NCBI RefSeq assembly: GCF_006542275.1
Contig: NZ_CP041217.1
Location: 3,598,501-3,662,500 of the forward strand
Length of the DNA: 64,000 bases
Reading direction: 5' to 3'
DNA from: Saccharibacillus brassicae
Lineage (GTDB): Bacteria > Bacillota > Bacilli > Paenibacillales > Paenibacillaceae
Part shown: piece by piece, positions 16,884-25,156 of the stretch
Numbering within the stretch: the stretch's first letter is position 1
Layout of the letters: each line of letters starts with the position of its first letter
Made by a program: the position numbers and the translations under genes
The notes under the pieces: model-generated
What the model was told of the DNA's origin: nothing
The model's input: the letters and a program-made list of their open reading frames with translations, nothing else
Databases searched by the model: none

Positions 16884-17671
16884 TGTGGAAGTACGCGAAC
16901 GCTTCCGTGCGCGGCACGTCGCACGCCAAGACGGACAAGCCTTGTCAGGACTTTTCGCTGTGCCGGACGTTTGCGGCTTCGGGCGCGCAAGAGGTGCTGC
17001 TTGCGGCCGCTTCCGACGGGGCGGGCAGCGCTTCGCGTTCCGAAGAAGGCTCGGAGCTGGCCTGCACGATGTTCGCCGACGCGCTTGAGCGGCATTTCGG
17101 CCGGGGCGGGCGGATCGAACAGCTGACGCGCGAATTTTGCGAAGCGTGGCTGTCCCGGTTCCAGCGGGCCGTACGCGCCCGCGCGGCCAAAGCGGGCTGC
17201 CGCTCGCGCGAATTCGCCTGTACGTTTCTGGCGGCGGTCGTGAGCGGGGACACGGCGGTATTTATTCAGATCGGCGACGGCGCGATCGTATTTTCGGAGA
17301 AGGAGGACGACTACATGTGGGCATTTTGGCCGCAGCAGGGCGAATACGAGAATATGACTTACTTCGCGACGCAGAGCAGCGCCAAGAAAGTGCTGCAGCA
17401 CAGCCTGCACGCGGGCCGGCAGTACGGCGAGATCGCCGTATTTACCGACGGCCTGCAGCGTCTGGCGCTGCATTACCAGACCCGCAGCGCCCATGCGCCG
17501 TTTTTCCGTCCTTTTTTCTCCGTGCTGAGACGGCTGGAAGCGGCGGATCAGAGCCGCTACGGTGATTCGCTGCACGCTTTTCTCGATTCGGGCCGGGTAA
17601 ACGAGCGGACGGACGACGACAAGACGCTCGTTCTCGCGAGCCGGCTGGCGCCGCCGGAAGGCACGCCATGA
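16883..17671 (+). CDS. PP2C-family protein phosphatase of the TerY-P triad
   Basis: A 262-residue metal-dependent Ser/Thr phosphatase. PP2C motifs are visible: an N-terminal KTDKPCQD stretch, the metal-binding AASDGAGSA, the central IQIGDGAIV, and DDDKTLVL near the end. It starts at ATG 16883, overlapping the TGA of the vWA gene, and its TGA overlaps the kinase ATG. In TerY-P clusters this enzyme is thought to reverse phosphorylation set by the neighbouring kinase. The first Asp motif is degenerate relative to RsbU or PrpC types, which is normal for this divergent subfamily. It is cytoplasmic with no membrane segment. Confidence 0.88.
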   Translation: MWKYANASVRGTSHAKTDKPCQDFSLCRTFAASGAQEVLLAAASDGAGSASRSEEGSELACTMFADALERHFGRGGRIEQLTREFCEAWLSRFQRAVRARAAKAGCRSREFACTFLAAVVSGDTAVFIQIGDGAIVFSEKEDDYMWAFWPQQGEYENMTYFATQSSAKKVLQHSLHAGRQYGEIAVFTDGLQRLALHYQTRSAHAPFFRPFFSVLRRLEAADQSRYGDSLHAFLDSGRVNERTDDDKTLVLASRLAPPEGTP

Positions 17672-19656
17672 AACGGGCCGATCGGATCGTGAACGGCAGC
17701 GGGGCGGAAGTGGTCTTCGGCCGGGAGCTCGGCCGCGGCGGGGAAGGATCGGTGTTCGAGTTAGTCGGGCAGTCCGATCTGGTGGCGAAGGTGTATCACA
17801 AGCCGCTGCCCAAAGACAAGCAGGAGAAGATCGAAGCGATGGTCCGGTTGAAGACGGAACGGCTGCTGCGGTTTACGGTGTGGCCCGTCGACGTGCTGCG
17901 CGACGCCGGCCGGCGGATCATCGGCTTCCTCATGCCGTGCCTGAGCGGCAAAGAAATCCACAAACTATACGGCCCCAAGACCCGGCTGACGGAATTTCCG
18001 CAGGCCGGCTATTCGTTCCTCGTACATACCGCGGCCAATCTGGCGCGCGCTTTCGCGGCCGTGCATGAAGCCGGCCATGTCGTCGGAGACATCAACCACA
18101 GCAATTTCTACGTCACCGACCAGGCGACGATCCTGATGCTGGACTGCGACAGCTTCCAGGTGCAGTCCGGCGGCACGCGCTTCGGCTGCGACGTCGGCAT
18201 TCCGATGTATATGCCGCCGGAACTTCAGGGCGTCACTTCTTTTCGCGGCGTCGTGCGCACGCGCAACCACGACAACTTCGGCTTGGCCGCCTTCATCTTC
18301 ATGCTGCTGTTTATGGGCCGCCATCCGTTCGCGGGCAAATATTCCGGCACGGGCGACATGCCGATCGAGCGGGCAATCCGCGAATTCCGGTTCGCGTACG
18401 GTCCCGCTTCGGCGGCCCGGCAGATGCAGCCGCCTCCGGGCTCGCTGCCGCTGCAGGTGCTTCCTCCGGCCGTGCAGGCACTGTTCGTGCGCGCTTTCGC
18501 GCAGGAATCGATGACGCGCCGGCCCGAGGCGCAGGAGTGGATCGAAGCGCTGCAGGAGATGGGCGGGCATCTCTCTTCCTGCGCGCGCAACCCCGGGCAC
18601 CAGTATCCGTCGCAGGTCGGTTCCTGTCCGTGGTGCGCGATGGAGTCCGCGACGGGCGGACTGCTGTTTCGCCCGTCGCATGCCGCGCCGCACGGCTCGG
18701 CGGGAGACCGCGCCTCCGCGCAGGCGGGCGGTTCTGCCGGCGCCGCGGCCAACTTCCAGCTGCCGGTCGTCTGGATGCAGATCCAGCGCGTGCCGCAGCC
18801 GCCGCAGGCCGGCACGCTGCCGGAACCGGCGTCGCAGTCTTCGCAGCTGTCGGGGCCCGTGGCCGCGTATTTGCGGCGGCGCAAATGGCGGGGCGGCCTG
18901 TCGCTGCTGTCGCTGGCCGCGGCGGCGGGCATCTGGATCTTCCTGCCGGGCTTCTGGATATTGACGGTCGGCGGATGGGCCGGGTTCAATCTGCTGCTGC
19001 TGGCGGCAGGCAGAGGGCGGCGCAGACTGCGCGAGACACGGTCGGATGAACGCGAGCAGCTTAGAGGCCGCTGGGAAGAGCTGTCGCGCCGGTACCGCGA
19101 CGCCGGGCGCTCCGGCGCTTTTGCCGGGAAGCTGCGGGAGCTGGAGCAGGCGAGGCGCGAGTACCTCGATCTGGAGAGCTTCCGGGCGGGAGAGCTGCGC
19201 CGCCTGGAGAACAAGCAGCGCACGCTGCAGCTTCAGGCGTATCTGCGCCGGCAGCGGATCGAGCAGGCCCAGCTCGACGGGATCGGCCCGGGCCGCCGGG
19301 CGACGCTTGCGCTGTTCGGCATCGAGACGGCGCTGGAAGTCGAGACGCAGCGTCTGGCGCGGGTGCCCGGCTTCGGTCCGGCCAATACGCGCATGCTGCT
19401 GGCGTGGCGCGACCGCCTGGAACGGCGCTTCGCGTTCGACCCGGTGCTCGGCCGGGTGCCGCAGGCGGAAGTGCTCGCCGTGGAACGGGCGGTCGAAGCC
19501 CGGACGCGCGAACTGGAACGGCGGCTGTCGGCCGGCCCGGCCGAGCTGATGCGGATCAGCTCGGGCATTCGCGCGAAGCAGGAAGCTGCGCTGCGCGAAG
19601 CGGGCGGGACGGCCCGGGCGCTGGCGCAGGCCGAACTGGACTTGCAGGCGCTCTAG
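17668..19656 (+). CDS. Divergent Ser/Thr kinase with helix-hairpin-helix C-terminus (TerY-P triad)
   Basis: A 662-residue protein. The kinase domain (about 1-300) has a glycine-rich loop GRGGEGSVFE, Lys in VAKVYHK, a catalytic loop GDINHSNFYV in place of HRDxKxxN, and LDCDSFQV in place of DFG; both replacements are characteristic of TerY-P kinases. A Cys-rich knuckle (CARNPGHQYPSQVGSCPWC, about 310-328), a linker, two membrane helices (about 410-445) and a coiled region follow. Near the C-terminus are helix-hairpin-helix motifs (LDGIGPGRRATL and RVPGFGPANTRMLLAW) that usually bind DNA or RNA. Together with vWA and PP2C genes it forms a complete phosphorylation switch. Confidence 0.9.
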   Translation: MKRADRIVNGSGAEVVFGRELGRGGEGSVFELVGQSDLVAKVYHKPLPKDKQEKIEAMVRLKTERLLRFTVWPVDVLRDAGRRIIGFLMPCLSGKEIHKLYGPKTRLTEFPQAGYSFLVHTAANLARAFAAVHEAGHVVGDINHSNFYVTDQATILMLDCDSFQVQSGGTRFGCDVGIPMYMPPELQGVTSFRGVVRTRNHDNFGLAAFIFMLLFMGRHPFAGKYSGTGDMPIERAIREFRFAYGPASAARQMQPPPGSLPLQVLPPAVQALFVRAFAQESMTRRPEAQEWIEALQEMGGHLSSCARNPGHQYPSQVGSCPWCAMESATGGLLFRPSHAAPHGSAGDRASAQAGGSAGAAANFQLPVVWMQIQRVPQPPQAGTLPEPASQSSQLSGPVAAYLRRRKWRGGLSLLSLAAAAGIWIFLPGFWILTVGGWAGFNLLLLAAGRGRRRLRETRSDEREQLRGRWEELSRRYRDAGRSGAFAGKLRELEQARREYLDLESFRAGELRRLENKQRTLQLQAYLRRQRIEQAQLDGIGPGRRATLALFGIETALEVETQRLARVPGFGPANTRMLLAWRDRLERRFAFDPVLGRVPQAEVLAVERAVEARTRELERRLSAGPAELMRISSGIRAKQEAALREAGGTARALAQAELDLQAL

Positions 19657-19697
19657 GCCGCGCGAAGTATAATGCGGCGCGTCTCCGTGCAGCACCC

Positions 19698-19748
19698 AAA
19701 AAGATCGACCAAGCTCCGCGTCAGGCGGGCTTTGGTCGGTCTTTTTTT
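19698..19748 (+). terminator. Intrinsic terminator of the TerY-P operon
   Basis: AAAAAGA-CGACCAA / TTGGTCG-TCTTTTT arms with an inner CCG / CGG pairing and a seven-base T-run, about 40 bp after the kinase stop. Confidence 0.85.
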
Positions 19749-19856
19749 GGGTCCGCCGCCTCATGTTCATTTTTTGTATATGTGCCTCCCTTATGCTTCT
19801 TCTCAGGCAAGTGCCAAGCGAGCATTTTGATATCAGCAAAGGGAGGACAACAACAG

Positions 19857-22800
19857 ATGAGAAAGAGAATGAGCCTGCTGGTCATCGGCCTGCTGCTCGT
19901 CGTGCAAATCCTGCAAGGATTCGGATTCGCGACGAACGCAAGCGCGCAGCAGACCGTGACGGAGGCGACGTATGCCTCGGAGGCGACCGACGGAGCGTCG
20001 GCGCAGCCAAGCGCAGACGTTATCGTCGACGACGAATCACAAACGAACGAACCGCAAACGGAAGAATCGCAAACGGAGAAACCGCAAGCGGAAGAACCGC
20101 AAACGGAGGAACCGCAAGATAAGGAAACGGCGGACGAAACGGAACTTTCCGCTTTGGCGCAGGAGCCGCGGGCTCCGAAAGCGATGACGGAGAACCTGAT
20201 TACGTCCGTCAACCTGACCGTGTTCGATGCGGCAGGCAGCACGGTAACGGATGCCGTGTACGAGCAGGGCTCCAAAGTGAAGCTCGACTTCAACTGGGCG
20301 CTCGCCGACGGACACGATTACGTGCAGGGCGATACGTTCACGTTCGACCTGCTTCCGGAGAACAAGTTCGTCATTTTCAATGACATCTCGGGCGACCTGA
20401 TCATGGAAGACGGAGAGAGCGTCGGTACGTTCGCCGTCAATCGCCAGACGCGTCAGGTCGTCATGACCTTCAACGAATTTATCGCGCAGTACGACGCGGT
20501 TCAGGGCAAGATCAGCCTGGAGACCCAGTTCGACAAACAGAAGATTACGGGTTCCACCCAGCAGCAGATCAAATTCCCGATTAATGGCAGCGAACAGGTC
20601 GTCGATCTGGTGTTCAAAGCGGACATCAAGCCGGCGATGAGCAAAACGGGCGCTCCAAATGGCAATCTGAATGCCAAAAGTATCAACTGGACACTCGAAG
20701 TGAACCGTACCGGACAGACCGTGCAAAATGCGGTCGTGACCGATCCGCTTCCGAAAGGGTTGGCACTGCAGGCCGGTTCGGTAGCGGTCTACCCGATGAC
20801 GTTCAATCTGGACGGCACGGCTTCGGCTCAGGGAACGGCTCTGGACGCCAACGATTATACGATCGGCCAGACGGCGAACGGAGAAGCTTTTACGCTTTCT
20901 TTTAAAAATCCGATCAGCAGCGCGTACCAAATCAAGTTTGCGACGGATCTGACCGCGGATGCGGCATTCGTCAACGACGAAGCCCGATTCGAAAACAAAG
21001 CGACCTTCGGCGGAGACGGAATCGACGGGGCCGACGCGTCCGCGACGGTCACGGTGAAGTCCGGGCAGCTGCTGGACAAGCAAACGACCGGCTATAACAA
21101 ACAAACCCAGACGATCGATTGGGCGATCAAGTACAATTACGGCGAACAGAACATCGCAAGCGCCGTTCTGACCGACTCTTTCGACGACTCGCACAGGCTC
21201 AAAGGCGACGTGAAAGTGTACGAAGTGTCGCTTGCGACAGGCACTCCGGTCAAAGGGGCCCTGGTCGACGCGTTGGACTATGAAGTGACGCCGACACCGG
21301 CGGCCGGCGGCAAAACCGGCTTTACGTTGACGTTCGATCAGGCGATCGATTCCGCTTACCTGATCGAGTATCAAACGGAGACGTCCGGCGAAGTGTACAC
21401 GGACGGCAAAGTCGTCAACCGCGTCACGACGGGCGGCATCACGAAGGAAGCGACCCGCAATGTGCTGCAGGCGTTCGGCGAGAAGAAGCTGAGCGGCACG
21501 AACTACACGACGCAGCGCGCGACGTGGACGATTACGCTGAATGAGAACAAAGCGCCGATGGACAAGCTCACACTTACCGATACGTTCACGAACGGCGGAT
21601 TGACGCTCGTGCCGGGTACGCTGAGCGTCAAGAACTCGGCCGGTGGCACGGTCGCTCCGGCGGACTATACGCTGGCACCGTACGGCACGCCGGGCAGTTA
21701 CAAAAACGGCTTCACGCTGGAGTTCAACGGAACGGTGTCCGACAAATATACGGTCACGTACCAAACGTCGTTCGATACGGACGACCTGACAGGCACCGGC
21801 AAGACGATGCCGAACAGAGCCGTGATCGCCTGGATCGACACGATCACGACGACGGACCGCACGTTGACCGTCACCGATACGCTGGACCCGAACGGCTATA
21901 CCAAAAACAACGGGTACAAAAACGGAACGTACAATGCCAAGACCAAAGAAATCACGTGGAACGTAGGCTTGAACTACAACCGGGACAAGCTTGCGACCGC
22001 TTCGATCGAAGACGCGCTGGAAGCCAATCAGAAGCTGGTCGACGGTTCGGTCGCCCTGCACGAGATGACGATCGCTTCGAACGGAACGCCGACGATCGGC
22101 AGCGCGGTGCCGCAGGCCGATTACAAAGCGGAGTATGATTCCGCCAGCCGCAAGCTCGTCGTTTCTTTTAACGAAGAAATCGATTCCGCTTACGTCCTGA
22201 CTTTCCGCACGAGCCTCGAAGGCAAATTGATCGACAACACGGCCAAGAACACGGCAATCGTGAAAAACGGCCCGACCGTATCCGCTTCGCTGACCGGATC
22301 GGTATCGATTCCGAACGGCGGCGAATACGTATCGAAAAAAGGCGCGCAAAGCGGCGAGATGATCGATTGGCAGATCGTGATTAATGCCGGACAATCTTAC
22401 GTAAGCGAAGCCTCCATCACCGATACGCCAAGCGCGAATCAATCGCTTGTGCCGAGCACGTTCAAGCTGTACAAAGCCGAAGCGGCCGCGAACGGCACGC
22501 TGACGAAATCGGGAGACCCACTGAAGGAAGGCGAAGCGTACCTACTCAAAATCGAACGCGACGCGCAGGGCAAAGAGTTCTTTACCCTGACTTTCAACTC
22601 GGACATCTCTTCGGCTTACATCTTGCAGTACCAGTCGCTGATCAACGCCAATAACGGCGAAAAAGTAGGCAATACCGTCGCTTTCCAGGGAAAAAACGTG
22701 GAGACGGTAAGCAAACAGACAAGCGAAGAAGTGACCGTGGGCGTATCGTCCGGTTCGGGCTCCGGCAGCGGAGTTCGCGGTCAACTGACCGTCGTCAAAG

Positions 22801-23810
22801 TCGATGCGCAGGATGCCGCGAAAATGCTTGCAGGCGCGACTTTCACGCTTGACCGCAAACTGGCGAACGGAACCGTCGTTCGAATCGGCACGCAAACGAC
22901 CGGAGCCGACGGCAAAGCGGTCTTCGAGAAGCTGCTCTCCGGCAGCTATATCCTGCAGGAGACGCAGGCTCCCGAAGGCTATGAACTGAACCTCGGCGCT
23001 GCCGGGCAGGCTGTGACGATCGAGGCTTCGGGCACGAACGTCGTTACGGTCAAGAACAGTCAAAAACCGACGGAACCGGTGACACCGCCTGTGACACCTC
23101 CGGTAGACCCGCCGGTGACGCCGCCCGTCACCCCGCCGGTCGATCCGCCTGTGACGCCTCCGGTCGATCCCCCGGTGACGCCGCCGGGCCCTCCGGTGAA
23201 CCCGCCGGTCACGCCGACACCGGAACCTCCGGTACCGCAGACACCTCCGCCGGTCATCCCGACGCCGGAGACGCCTGCGCCCGTAACCCCGCCGCCGGTC
23301 ATTCCGGCGACGGAAGAACCGACGCCTAGACCGCCGGGGCTGTACTTCCCGGAATTCCCGCTTCCGACACCGCTTATCGTCGTGCCGGAAGACGGACCGC
23401 CTGCGGGTGGACTGGACGTCGATCCCGATCCGGCGACGCCGGAACCGACGCCGACGCCGACGCCGACCCCGACCGTTCCCGCGGAACCGGCCGCTCCGAC
23501 GCCGACCGTGCCTCAGCCGGACGACAGCATCGATATTGTCGACGAGACGCCGCAGGGCGGACTCGACGTCGATCCGGACCCGAATCCGAACGCGAACCCG
23601 GTACCGGGGCAGCCTCAGCCCGTACCGGCTCCGATCGAGTCGCCGGACGGCCCGACGCCGGGCGGAACGGTCGAAGTTCAAGGCGGCGTCCTGCCGCAGA
23701 CCGGCGAATTCGATACGGTTCCGACCCGCGCTTTGGGCTTCGGCCTGATCCTGCTCGGTCTGCTCGGATTCCTGCTCGTGCGCAAAAAAGGACTGGAGAA
23801 CCGGGATTGA
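19857..23810 (+). CDS. LPXTG-anchored multidomain surface adhesin
   Basis: A 1,317-residue wall protein. Parts in order: signal peptide (1-31); a Glu/Gln/Pro/Thr-rich stretch with EEPQTE repeats (about 60-90); a beta-rich adhesin head; about five similar modules, each with an xxWxIxxN strand followed by a TD(P/S/T)-containing strand (INWTLEVN, IDWAIKYN, ATWTITLN, ITWNVGLN, IDWQIVIN) at about 140-residue spacing, like collagen-binding repeats; a Cna-B domain (about 975-1055); a Pro-rich wall-spanning tract of PVTPPVDPP units (about 1065-1270); and the sorting signal LPQTGE at 1279 with a membrane helix and RKK tail. GGGAGG is 10 bases before ATG 19857. No sortase gene lies nearby. The ligand is unknown; binding to plant or host matrix is a guess. 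Confidence 0.92.
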   Translation: MRKRMSLLVIGLLLVVQILQGFGFATNASAQQTVTEATYASEATDGASAQPSADVIVDDESQTNEPQTEESQTEKPQAEEPQTEEPQDKETADETELSALAQEPRAPKAMTENLITSVNLTVFDAAGSTVTDAVYEQGSKVKLDFNWALADGHDYVQGDTFTFDLLPENKFVIFNDISGDLIMEDGESVGTFAVNRQTRQVVMTFNEFIAQYDAVQGKISLETQFDKQKITGSTQQQIKFPINGSEQVVDLVFKADIKPAMSKTGAPNGNLNAKSINWTLEVNRTGQTVQNAVVTDPLPKGLALQAGSVAVYPMTFNLDGTASAQGTALDANDYTIGQTANGEAFTLSFKNPISSAYQIKFATDLTADAAFVNDEARFENKATFGGDGIDGADASATVTVKSGQLLDKQTTGYNKQTQTIDWAIKYNYGEQNIASAVLTDSFDDSHRLKGDVKVYEVSLATGTPVKGALVDALDYEVTPTPAAGGKTGFTLTFDQAIDSAYLIEYQTETSGEVYTDGKVVNRVTTGGITKEATRNVLQAFGEKKLSGTNYTTQRATWTITLNENKAPMDKLTLTDTFTNGGLTLVPGTLSVKNSAGGTVAPADYTLAPYGTPGSYKNGFTLEFNGTVSDKYTVTYQTSFDTDDLTGTGKTMPNRAVIAWIDTITTTDRTLTVTDTLDPNGYTKNNGYKNGTYNAKTKEITWNVGLNYNRDKLATASIEDALEANQKLVDGSVALHEMTIASNGTPTIGSAVPQADYKAEYDSASRKLVVSFNEEIDSAYVLTFRTSLEGKLIDNTAKNTAIVKNGPTVSASLTGSVSIPNGGEYVSKKGAQSGEMIDWQIVINAGQSYVSEASITDTPSANQSLVPSTFKLYKAEAAANGTLTKSGDPLKEGEAYLLKIERDAQGKEFFTLTFNSDISSAYILQYQSLINANNGEKVGNTVAFQGKNVETVSKQTSEEVTVGVSSGSGSGSGVRGQLTVVKVDAQDAAKMLAGATFTLDRKLANGTVVRIGTQTTGADGKAVFEKLLSGSYILQETQAPEGYELNLGAAGQAVTIEASGTNVVTVKNSQKPTEPVTPPVTPPVDPPVTPPVTPPVDPPVTPPVDPPVTPPGPPVNPPVTPTPEPPVPQTPPPVIPTPETPAPVTPPPVIPATEEPTPRPPGLYFPEFPLPTPLIVVPEDGPPAGGLDVDPDPATPEPTPTPTPTPTVPAEPAAPTPTVPQPDDSIDIVDETPQGGLDVDPDPNPNANPVPGQPQPVPAPIESPDGPTPGGTVEVQGGVLPQTGEFDTVPTRALGFGLILLGLLGFLLVRKKGLENRD

Positions 23811-23829
23811 TCCTGATCCGTTAAACGTA

Positions 23830-23878
23830 CAAAAAAAGCCGCTTCGCGAAGTGTACTCACACTTCGGAAGCGGCTTTT
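23830..23878. terminator. Bidirectional terminator between the adhesin and the response regulator
   Basis: AAAAGCCGCTTC-CGAAGTG / CACTTCG-GAAGCGGCTTTT surrounds a six-base loop, with an A-run in front. It separates convergent genes. Confidence 0.9.
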
Positions 23879-23910
23879 CTCTGTTCCGGCACGCTATGCG
23901 CCGGTCAGTC

Positions 23911-25098
23911 TCAATTCGGGCCCGAGCGCAGGGCGATCGGGACGTTCCCGCCGCCGGCGAACTCTCCGGCGTTCCAGCTCGTGTACCACTGCGACAAGAT
24001 CAGGGGCAGCTCGACGTCAAGCTCCTGTTCGAACAGCGTCTCCGCCGTTCGGTAGCATTCGTCGACCGCGAGCCGGTCGCCCAGCATGGCGTAAGCTTGC
24101 AGCAGGCCCAGATGCGCATATTCGGAATACGGATGCAGCAGCGTCAGCTTTTTGTACTGCGCGGCCGCTTCGGCCGTCTGGCCGCTGTCCAGCAAAAACA
24201 AGGCGAGGCCGGAAGCGTGATGCAGCTGCAGGGCGCGCAGCCGTTGACGTTCGCCTTCCGCCCATTCGTAATCGTAATCGGCGAGATAGTCGCCGATATA
24301 CAGTTCCGAAAGGCGCAGATGCCGGGCGCAGGTGGCGGCCGTGACCGCTCCGAGCGAACGGATGCCGGTCTCGAACCGGTCGACGTCCAGCACGACGCCG
24401 CCCAAGTGCAGCGTGTAGCCTTCGCCGCCGCTCGTATTGACGATCTCCGCGTGGATGCCGCTCTGCTTGAGGCATTGGCGGATCTGGTAGATCGCCGTAT
24501 ACAGATAAGTCGAAGCCCGCTTGAACGGGGACTCGGGCCAGAACTGCTGGATCAGGCGTTCTTTGGCGACGAAACGTTCGCGGTGATGAAGCAGGTACGC
24601 GAACAGCTCCTGCGCGCGCGTCGTGCGCCAGCGGAACGCCGGAACTTCGGAGCTGCCCGGGACGGCATAGGGACGAAGCGTTTTGAAGCAGCCGACCATC
24701 GTCTCTTCGGCCGGCACTTCGGGAGCCTCGGCTTCCTGGCGCCGGCCGCTCAGGCGCGTGAGCGTCTTCGCCAGGCGCGTCCGCTGCACGGGCTTCAGCA
24801 CGTAATCGAGCGCGTTCAGCTCGAACGCTTCGATCGCGTACCGGTCGTATCCGGTCACGAATACGATGTCGGACCCGGGACTTGCCTGCTGCATCATCTC
24901 GGCGGCCTGCATGCCGTTGATCTCCGGCATGACGATATCGAGAAAGATGACGTCGGGCTGGCTCAGACGGGCCGCTTCCACGGCTGCGGCCGGGTCGGTA
25001 TACGACTCGATACTGTCGAATTCCGGCAGTTCGCGCAGCAGCTTTTCCATATGCATCACGGCCAGCTTCTCATCGTCGATCAGCAGAGCCTTCATCAT
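23911..25098 (-). CDS. Response regulator with winged helix and BTAD domains
   Basis: A 395-residue transcription regulator. A receiver domain (1-120) has the acidic pocket IDDE, phospho-Asp in VIFLDIVMPE, and Lys in YVLKPV. A winged-helix DNA-binding domain follows (about 150-235, RTTRAQELFAYLLHH, FWPESPFKRASTYLYTAIYQIR), then a bacterial transcriptional activation domain (about 245-375, with repeated helices like a TPR). The layout is that of SARP/AfsR-like regulators fused to a receiver. AGAGGTGA lies 7 bases before ATG 25098. It is 58 bases downstream of the hybrid kinase gene and surely its partner. The target genes are unknown. Confidence 0.93.
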   Translation of the reverse strand: MMKALLIDDEKLAVMHMEKLLRELPEFDSIESYTDPAAAVEAARLSQPDVIFLDIVMPEINGMQAAEMMQQASPGSDIVFVTGYDRYAIEAFELNALDYVLKPVQRTRLAKTLTRLSGRRQEAEAPEVPAEETMVGCFKTLRPYAVPGSSEVPAFRWRTTRAQELFAYLLHHRERFVAKERLIQQFWPESPFKRASTYLYTAIYQIRQCLKQSGIHAEIVNTSGGEGYTLHLGGVVLDVDRFETGIRSLGAVTAATCARHLRLSELYIGDYLADYDYEWAEGERQRLRALQLHHASGLALFLLDSGQTAEAAAQYKKLTLLHPYSEYAHLGLLQAYAMLGDRLAVDECYRTAETLFEQELDVELPLILSQWYTSWNAGEFAGGGNVPIALRSGPN

Positions 25099-25156
25099 GT
25101 TCGATTCACCTCTTTAGCGATATTCTTCTGGATGTCCACAACGAAAGCGGGCGGAC

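Noticed and set aside
20037..22442. Long minus-strand frame inside the adhesin gene
   Set aside because: Arg/Val/His-rich shadow of the adhesin repeats, without start signals.
23060..23302. Gly/Val/Thr-rich protein on the minus strand
   Set aside because: Mirror of the Pro-Val-Thr wall-spanning tract of the adhesin.
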